Below are positions 21,651 to 25,147 of a stretch of 25,147 nt of DNA, piece by piece. Position 1 is the first letter of the stretch, and every line of letters starts with the position of its first letter. This stretch comes from an uncultured Bacteroidales bacterium (GTDB lineage: Bacteria; Bacteroidota; Bacteroidia; Bacteroidales; UBA932), in assembly GCA_900545245.1 (NCBI GenBank), contig UQYV01000048.1, positions 1 to 25,147 of the forward strand, given 5' to 3'. Below the pieces are notes generated by a model. It saw only the letters and a list, made by a program, of their open reading frames with translations, ran no database searches and was not told where the DNA came from. The position numbers were made by a program, and so were the translations under genes.

Positions 21651-22256
21651 TTACAGAGTCGGATAGACGGCCTGGATGAGTTTGGCTGCAAGTGAAGGGT
21701 CAACTGACGGGTCGGAGGACATTAGACGCATCGGAATCGGTGCGTCTTTTTTGCGGTATGGAGGCTGGAAGTATGGGGCGTCGAGCAGGTGCATCCCGCA
21801 GCGTTCGTAGAAGCGGATTCTTCTGGCGGCGATGGGATTCTCGGAAGATGGTGCTTCAACCTCGAAAACGAACGGCAAGCCATGCGCAAGAAACTTTCCG
21901 GTCACTTCCGTGAAGACCTTCTCGCCGAGCCCGCGTCCACGGACGGAGGGACTCATCGCGAAATGCTCCCCATAAACCAGTCCGTCAAGCGCCCACCAAC
22001 TTAAAAGTCCTATCACGCGGTCCCCGTCAATAATGCCGGCATCAGATGCCAAGCAATCATAGTCCCACGCGCAGGAGTCGGCAGAATCGTCTGAAATACC
22101 CTCAACAATGGCATTATAAAAGAAACGCTCGTCCCCGTCAACGGCCGCTTTGTGCATCTTGACATCACGGCGTTCATTCTCAGGGAAACTTTCGATCCAG
22201 ATTCTCTCCGTCTCCGCGTAAAGAGGACTTTCGGTATTTATTCTTATTATTCTCAT
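21651..22256 (-). CDS. GNAT-family N-acetyltransferase
   Basis: 201 residues from the ATG at 22256; the open frame reaches 22304 with a TTG that touches the upstream gene's stop, so a coupled alternative start is possible. The acetyl-CoA-binding motif is MSPSVRGRGLGEKVF, followed by FEVEAPSSENPIAARRIRFY and ERCGMHLL, typical of GNAT enzymes with N-E at the C-terminal half. Substrate unknown. The 3' end contains, on the opposite strand, the terminator of the rubrerythrin gene. Downstream of the TPM gene on the minus strand with little or no gap, so probably one transcript. Confidence 0.85.
   Translation of the reverse strand: MRIIRINTESPLYAETERIWIESFPENERRDVKMHKAAVDGDERFFYNAIVEGISDDSADSCAWDYDCLASDAGIIDGDRVIGLLSWWALDGLVYGEHFAMSPSVRGRGLGEKVFTEVTGKFLAHGLPFVFEVEAPSSENPIAARRIRFYERCGMHLLDAPYFQPPYRKKDAPIPMRLMSSDPSVDPSLAAKLIQAVYPTL
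21724..21752 (+). terminator. Rubrerythrin terminator embedded in the opposing GNAT gene
   Basis: AGACGCATCG (21724-21733), GAAT loop, CGGTGCGTCT (21738-21747), ten pairs with one wobble, followed by a run of T to 21752. It is a textbook intrinsic terminator on the plus strand, 89 bp after the rubrerythrin stop and inside the 3' coding part of the minus-strand GNAT gene, where it encodes KKDAPIPMRL. Confidence 0.85.
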
Positions 22257-22300
22257 TTGCAAATTGATAGAATGAGAGGGATCTAAACCGGAAGAATGGG

Positions 22301-23368
22301 TCAAAACCGCGTCGAAGAGCCGCCGCCACCTGTCATTCCGCCGCCGAATGAGCCAAACGAACCGCCGCCGAATGAAGAGCCGCCGCCGAAGCCTCCAACA
22401 ATAGGGCCGGAACCGCCTCCGATGCCCGAACTGCCACCGGAATTCCGGCGTGGAATAATCTCGTCAATATAGTTCTCTTCCCCACAGCGGTTGCAGACAT
22501 AGAAATTTCTCATACGGCCGGTATGCCTCTTCGATGCAGGCTCGATGATTTCGGAACGTACATATTTCATATCCCCGGTTACTCCGCAGCCTCGACAGGT
22601 AATCGATTTACCCATTTTCTTGCGACGACGTTTAGGGCCCCGCGCAGCCACAACGCACAGGGTGATGACGAGGGATACTCCTACGATAAAAAACTCCCAA
22701 AACAGGTCATCGTCCTCATAGTCGCCAGCAAATTCGTCAGGATTGACGTCGCCTTTGAGGACATCGTTCACAGCGGAAACTCCGGCAATAAGCCCGGAAC
22801 CATATTCCCCGTTCTTCATGTACGGAATCATCACATTGCTCTGTATGCGCTTGCAGTAGACGTCCGGCAGCGCACCCTCAAGGCCATATCCGGTGTTGAA
22901 CACAACCTCGCGTTCGCCAGGAGCAGTCGCCAGAACAATCAGAAGTCCCTTTTCGCTGTCCTTGCCGCCGATTCCCCATTTGTTGAAGAGTTCGACTCCA
23001 AACTCGTGAAGCGAGCCGTATTTCCCGTTGTCAATCGCGGGGAGCACGACGACCGCTATTTCAGACTGGAGAGAGTCCTTGGCAAAGTGACATAGGGCGT
23101 TCAGACTGTCTTTCTGGGACGGAGAGACGACGCCCGAAAGGTCTGTGACATAGCTCCAAGAAAGGATTTCCGTCTGCGGGACGGTCTCGACGGTGTATCT
23201 TGCCGGAGCAGAGGATTCCTGAGTGGAAGATTCTTGAGTGGAAGACTCTTGAGCAGAGGATTCTTGAACGGAGGATTCCTGAGTAGAGGATGTCTGAACA
23301 GAAGATTCCTGAGCCGCGGATGTCAACGCCAGTAACGCCGAAAAAATAATGATTATAAACTTCTTCAT
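22301..23368 (-). CDS. TPM-domain (YgcG-like) membrane protein with zinc ribbon and Gly-rich tail
   Basis: 355 residues from the ATG at 23368 (start of a signal peptide MKKFIIIIFSALLALTSAA; the longer frame is rejected). Residues 20-53 are seven or so tandem five-residue QESST/QESSV units. The TPM domain (~60-205) shows VTDLSGVVSPSQKDSLNALC, GSLHEFGVELFNKWGIGG, GLLIVLATAPGEREV and GYGLEGALPD. One membrane helix (~227-245, FFIVGVSLVITLCVVAA) is followed by RRRKK, a four-Cys ribbon (CRGCG ... CNRCG), and a Gly/Ser-rich tail ending GGGGSSTRF, the common end of YgcG proteins. TPM proteins act in the periplasm; some are tied to photosystem repair or membrane-protein quality control, but the role in Bacteroidota is unknown. 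A TAACTTTG box lies upstream. Confidence 0.9.
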   Translation of the reverse strand: MKKFIIIIFSALLALTSAAQESSVQTSSTQESSVQESSAQESSTQESSTQESSAPARYTVETVPQTEILSWSYVTDLSGVVSPSQKDSLNALCHFAKDSLQSEIAVVVLPAIDNGKYGSLHEFGVELFNKWGIGGKDSEKGLLIVLATAPGEREVVFNTGYGLEGALPDVYCKRIQSNVMIPYMKNGEYGSGLIAGVSAVNDVLKGDVNPDEFAGDYEDDDLFWEFFIVGVSLVITLCVVAARGPKRRRKKMGKSITCRGCGVTGDMKYVRSEIIEPASKRHTGRMRNFYVCNRCGEENYIDEIIPRRNSGGSSGIGGGSGPIVGGFGGGSSFGGGSFGSFGGGMTGGGGSSTRF

Positions 23369-23465
23369 AAAAACATTGTGCAAAGGTCTGCTCTCCCGGT
23401 CGATATGACATTTTCTCCTATTCATTCGGAATGACAGAGCAGCCTCTATTACTTACATTATCTCG

Positions 23466-23498
23466 CAAAGTTAAGAAAATCATTTGTCTCAATCCAAA
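23466..23498 (-). promoter_or_regulatory. Promoter of the TPM gene
   Basis: Reverse strand reads TTTG (23495-23498), 21-base spacer, TAACTTTG (23466-23473). Transcription would start near 23459, about 90 nt before the ATG. It overlaps the divergent antiporter promoter. Confidence 0.55.
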
Positions 23499-23513
23499 AA
23501 AGAGGTATATTTG
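23483..23513 (+). promoter_or_regulatory. Consensus promoter of the antiporter gene
   Basis: TTTG (23483-23486), 19-base spacer, TATATTTG (23506-23513): an exact match to the Bacteroidota promoter consensus. Start of transcription near 23520, 15 nt before the ATG at 23535. Confidence 0.85.
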
Positions 23514-23534
23514 CGTCGTTAATTATTAGTGGTT

Positions 23535-24917
23535 ATGATTCAACTTACAGCTACAGAGACAGTTGCGACGGCTGCCGGGTATGCGGTACCAGCATGGGCG
23601 ATGATTCCTTTCGCCGTGATGCTGATAATGATCGCCGTCGGTCCGCTGCTCGCCAGGAAATGGTGGGACAAGAATTCCCACAAACTTTTTGTGTCGCTCC
23701 TGCTGGGAGCTCCGGTTGCAGTTTTTCTCGTAAGGCACGGGCTGGCACACGAACTCGAGCATCAGATTGTCTATGACTATCTGCCCTTCGTCATCCTTCT
23801 TCTGACACTCTATGTCATCACGGGCGGAATTCACGTCAGCGGAGACATCCGCCCAAGTTCCGGCATCAACACTGCCATGCTGGGAACAGGCTTCGTACTT
23901 TCGTCCTTCATGGGAACCACGGGGGCGGCAATGCTGCTCATCCGGCCGGTTCTTGCAGTAAACGAAAAACGCAAATACAAAGTACACACGCTGCTGTTCT
24001 TCATCGCCCTTGTCGCGAACTGCGGCGGTCTGCTCTCCCCTCTCGGAGACCCGCCTCTTTTCATGCTCTATCTGCGAGGCGCTTCATTCACGTGGTTCCT
24101 GAATATGCTTCCGGAATGGCTTTTCACGGGAGGCCTTCTATTGCTGATATACTATCTCTGCGACAAGTTCTATTTCTCGAAAAAAGAGGATCCGTCCGCA
24201 TTTGAGATGCCGGAGCAAAGACAGCCGGTTCGTTTCAGGGGCAGAAAGAATTTCATGTACCTCATGGGCGTCATCCTTGCCGTAGCGTTCATCAATCCGA
24301 CATTCATTCCACAGATGGACGCCCCTGATGCAAAGTTCTGGGTCAAGTTCCTCCGCGAGTTCGTGCTTCTCGCCCTCATGGGAATATCCCTTTACACAAC
24401 GGCGAACCACGTCCGCTACGGAATGAACAAATTCTCCTGGAATCCTATACTTGAGGTGGCAGCACTGTTCCTCGGAATCTTCGTCACCATGACGCCGGCT
24501 CTCCTCTATATGGAAGAAAACGCCGCGAGACTCGGATTTGACGAGGTTTGGGAATTCTACTTCTCCACCGGAGCTCTCAGCTCATTCCTTGACAACACTC
24601 CGACCGCAGTGGCATTCCACAGCCTTGCAAGCGGCCTTCCGGAATCTGTCGCGGCAGCTGGCGCGGGCATTGTGAATGGCGTATTTGAAGGCGTTCCGTT
24701 TGTAGCAGGCATTCCGGAGATTCTTCTGAAGGCAATCTCCATCGGAGCGGTATTCTTCGGTTCTCTCACCTACATCGGCAACGGCCCTAACTTCATGGTA
24801 AAATCCATCGCCGAGAGCCAAGGGATAAAGATGCCGTCATTCTTCGGCTATATGGCCAAGTTTTCCCTCGTCGTCCTTCTTCCTGTCTACGTCCTTCTCT
24901 ACTTCATCTTCCTATAG
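23535..24917 (+). CDS. Sodium:proton antiporter / CitMHS_2-type transporter
   Basis: 460 residues from the ATG at 23535; a GTG two codons earlier is possible. About 11-13 hydrophobic segments span the whole protein, for example PAWAMIPFAVMLIMIAVGPL, YLPFVILLLTLYVITGGI and VVLLPVYVLLYFIFL at the end. Conserved polar motifs in ion-transporter positions: GTTGAAMLLIRPVL, ANCGGLLSPLGDPPLFMLYL, FLDNTPTAVAF and GNGPNFMVKSIAE, matching the repeated G-D-P and N-T-P signatures of the NhaD/CitMHS arm of the ion-transporter superfamily. Annotated homologues are called sodium:proton antiporters or putative citrate transporters; the substrate is not readable here. Monocistronic with a consensus promoter; divergent from the TPM gene. 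Confidence 0.88.
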   Translation: MIQLTATETVATAAGYAVPAWAMIPFAVMLIMIAVGPLLARKWWDKNSHKLFVSLLLGAPVAVFLVRHGLAHELEHQIVYDYLPFVILLLTLYVITGGIHVSGDIRPSSGINTAMLGTGFVLSSFMGTTGAAMLLIRPVLAVNEKRKYKVHTLLFFIALVANCGGLLSPLGDPPLFMLYLRGASFTWFLNMLPEWLFTGGLLLLIYYLCDKFYFSKKEDPSAFEMPEQRQPVRFRGRKNFMYLMGVILAVAFINPTFIPQMDAPDAKFWVKFLREFVLLALMGISLYTTANHVRYGMNKFSWNPILEVAALFLGIFVTMTPALLYMEENAARLGFDEVWEFYFSTGALSSFLDNTPTAVAFHSLASGLPESVAAAGAGIVNGVFEGVPFVAGIPEILLKAISIGAVFFGSLTYIGNGPNFMVKSIAESQGIKMPSFFGYMAKFSLVVLLPVYVLLYFIFL

Positions 24918-25031
24918 ATTTTCATTTATCAATTTCGTATCATCGAAGACATAGTACATTTCATCTGTCGCGGACAACCTCCGCATCCAGATTCCACGAT
25001 ATACCCCTGTGAGTTGGACACTATCGGCACG
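24912..25031 (-). pseudogene. Short protein-like remnant after the antiporter
   Basis: A 39-codon open stretch without a start, reading VQLTGVYRGIWMRRLSATDE and then MYYVFDDTKLINENL before its stop, which overlaps the antiporter stop. The composition is protein-like rather than random, and an in-frame stop lies just upstream, so this looks like the C-terminal end of a lost gene. I do not recognise the family, and chance cannot be excluded. Confidence 0.3.
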
Positions 25032-25057
25032 TCAAGTTTTATTTTATAGAACAATAT

Positions 25058-25087
25058 TTTGTTTTTCAGAATTTAGTATTATCTTTA
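25058..25087 (+). promoter_or_regulatory. Near-consensus promoter at the right edge
   Basis: TTTG (25058-25061), 18-base spacer, TATCTTTA (25080-25087), one base off the -7 consensus. It would serve the partial gene that begins at 25116. Confidence 0.45.
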
Positions 25088-25115
25088 TGCAACAAAGTTA
25101 CTACAAAAAAGTGAA

Positions 25116-25147
25116 ATGCGGAAAGATATAGTGATAGAATTGAGTTA
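25116..25147 (+). CDS. Partial 5' end of a gene cut by the window edge
   Basis: ATG at 25116 opens a frame (MRKDIVIELS) that stays open to the last base. It is placed about 22 nt after the predicted transcription start of the promoter at 25058-25087. Too short to assign. Confidence 0.35.
   Translation, partial: MRKDIVIELS

Overview
The window reads as a chromosomal segment from a member of the Bacteroidota, most likely Bacteroidales. The signs are promoters of the Bacteroidota type (a TTTG-like element about 19 bp upstream of TAnnTTTG), a NigD-like lipoprotein, an exbB-exbD-tonB operon, Bacteroidota-style TonB C-terminal domains, an ECF sigma factor next to an inner-membrane/outer-membrane fusion protein, and two AAA+ ATPases of the DUF4143 type. 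I cannot place genus or species from sequence alone.

Positions 1-5500 are a visibly AT-rich accessory block. Four minus-strand genes (Nmad2-family protein, TonB_C-domain secreted protein, an unknown lipoprotein, a short Sel1-repeat protein) run as a probable operon. A consensus -7 box and an elaborate structured leader with its own intrinsic terminator stand at the front, and a strong intrinsic terminator stands at the end. Upstream lie a decayed gene II/X-like replication protein fragment, a near-perfect 24-bp-arm palindrome, a DUF4143 ATPase with a second copy of the palindrome core in its 5' UTR, and the C-terminal remnant of an Abi_2-type abortive infection protein.

Positions 5500-13606 are a core block, all on the plus strand: exbB-exbD-tonB (energy supply to TonB-dependent outer-membrane transporters), a 23S rRNA pseudouridine synthase with a long basic disordered tail, era, topoisomerase IV/gyrase subunit A, and a shikimate kinase whose start overlaps the topoisomerase stop and which carries two low-complexity insertions.

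Positions 13700-17970 are minus-strand: acyl-ACP thioesterase, NigD-like lipoprotein, ECF sigma factor, a single-chain protein with an anti-sigma-like N-terminus, one membrane helix, a Ser/Glu/Thr repeat linker and an outer-membrane barrel-like C-terminus, and a META-domain lipoprotein. This looks like an envelope-stress or surface-sensing cluster.

Positions 17970-25147 are mixed: three 33-bp-period repeats upstream of a second DUF4143 ATPase, a Blc-type lipocalin, a broken AlbA_2/wHTH regulator, rubrerythrin (its terminator lies inside the opposing GNAT gene), a TPM-domain protein with a zinc-ribbon and Gly-rich tail, and a 12-13-helix sodium:proton antiporter whose promoter overlaps that of the divergent TPM gene. 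A short new coding start runs off the right edge. The most unusual material is the structured leader before Nmad2, the palindrome and repeat arrays in front of the two DUF4143 ATPases, the nested 125-bp hairpin element before the NigD-like gene, and the sigma/OMP fusion pair.
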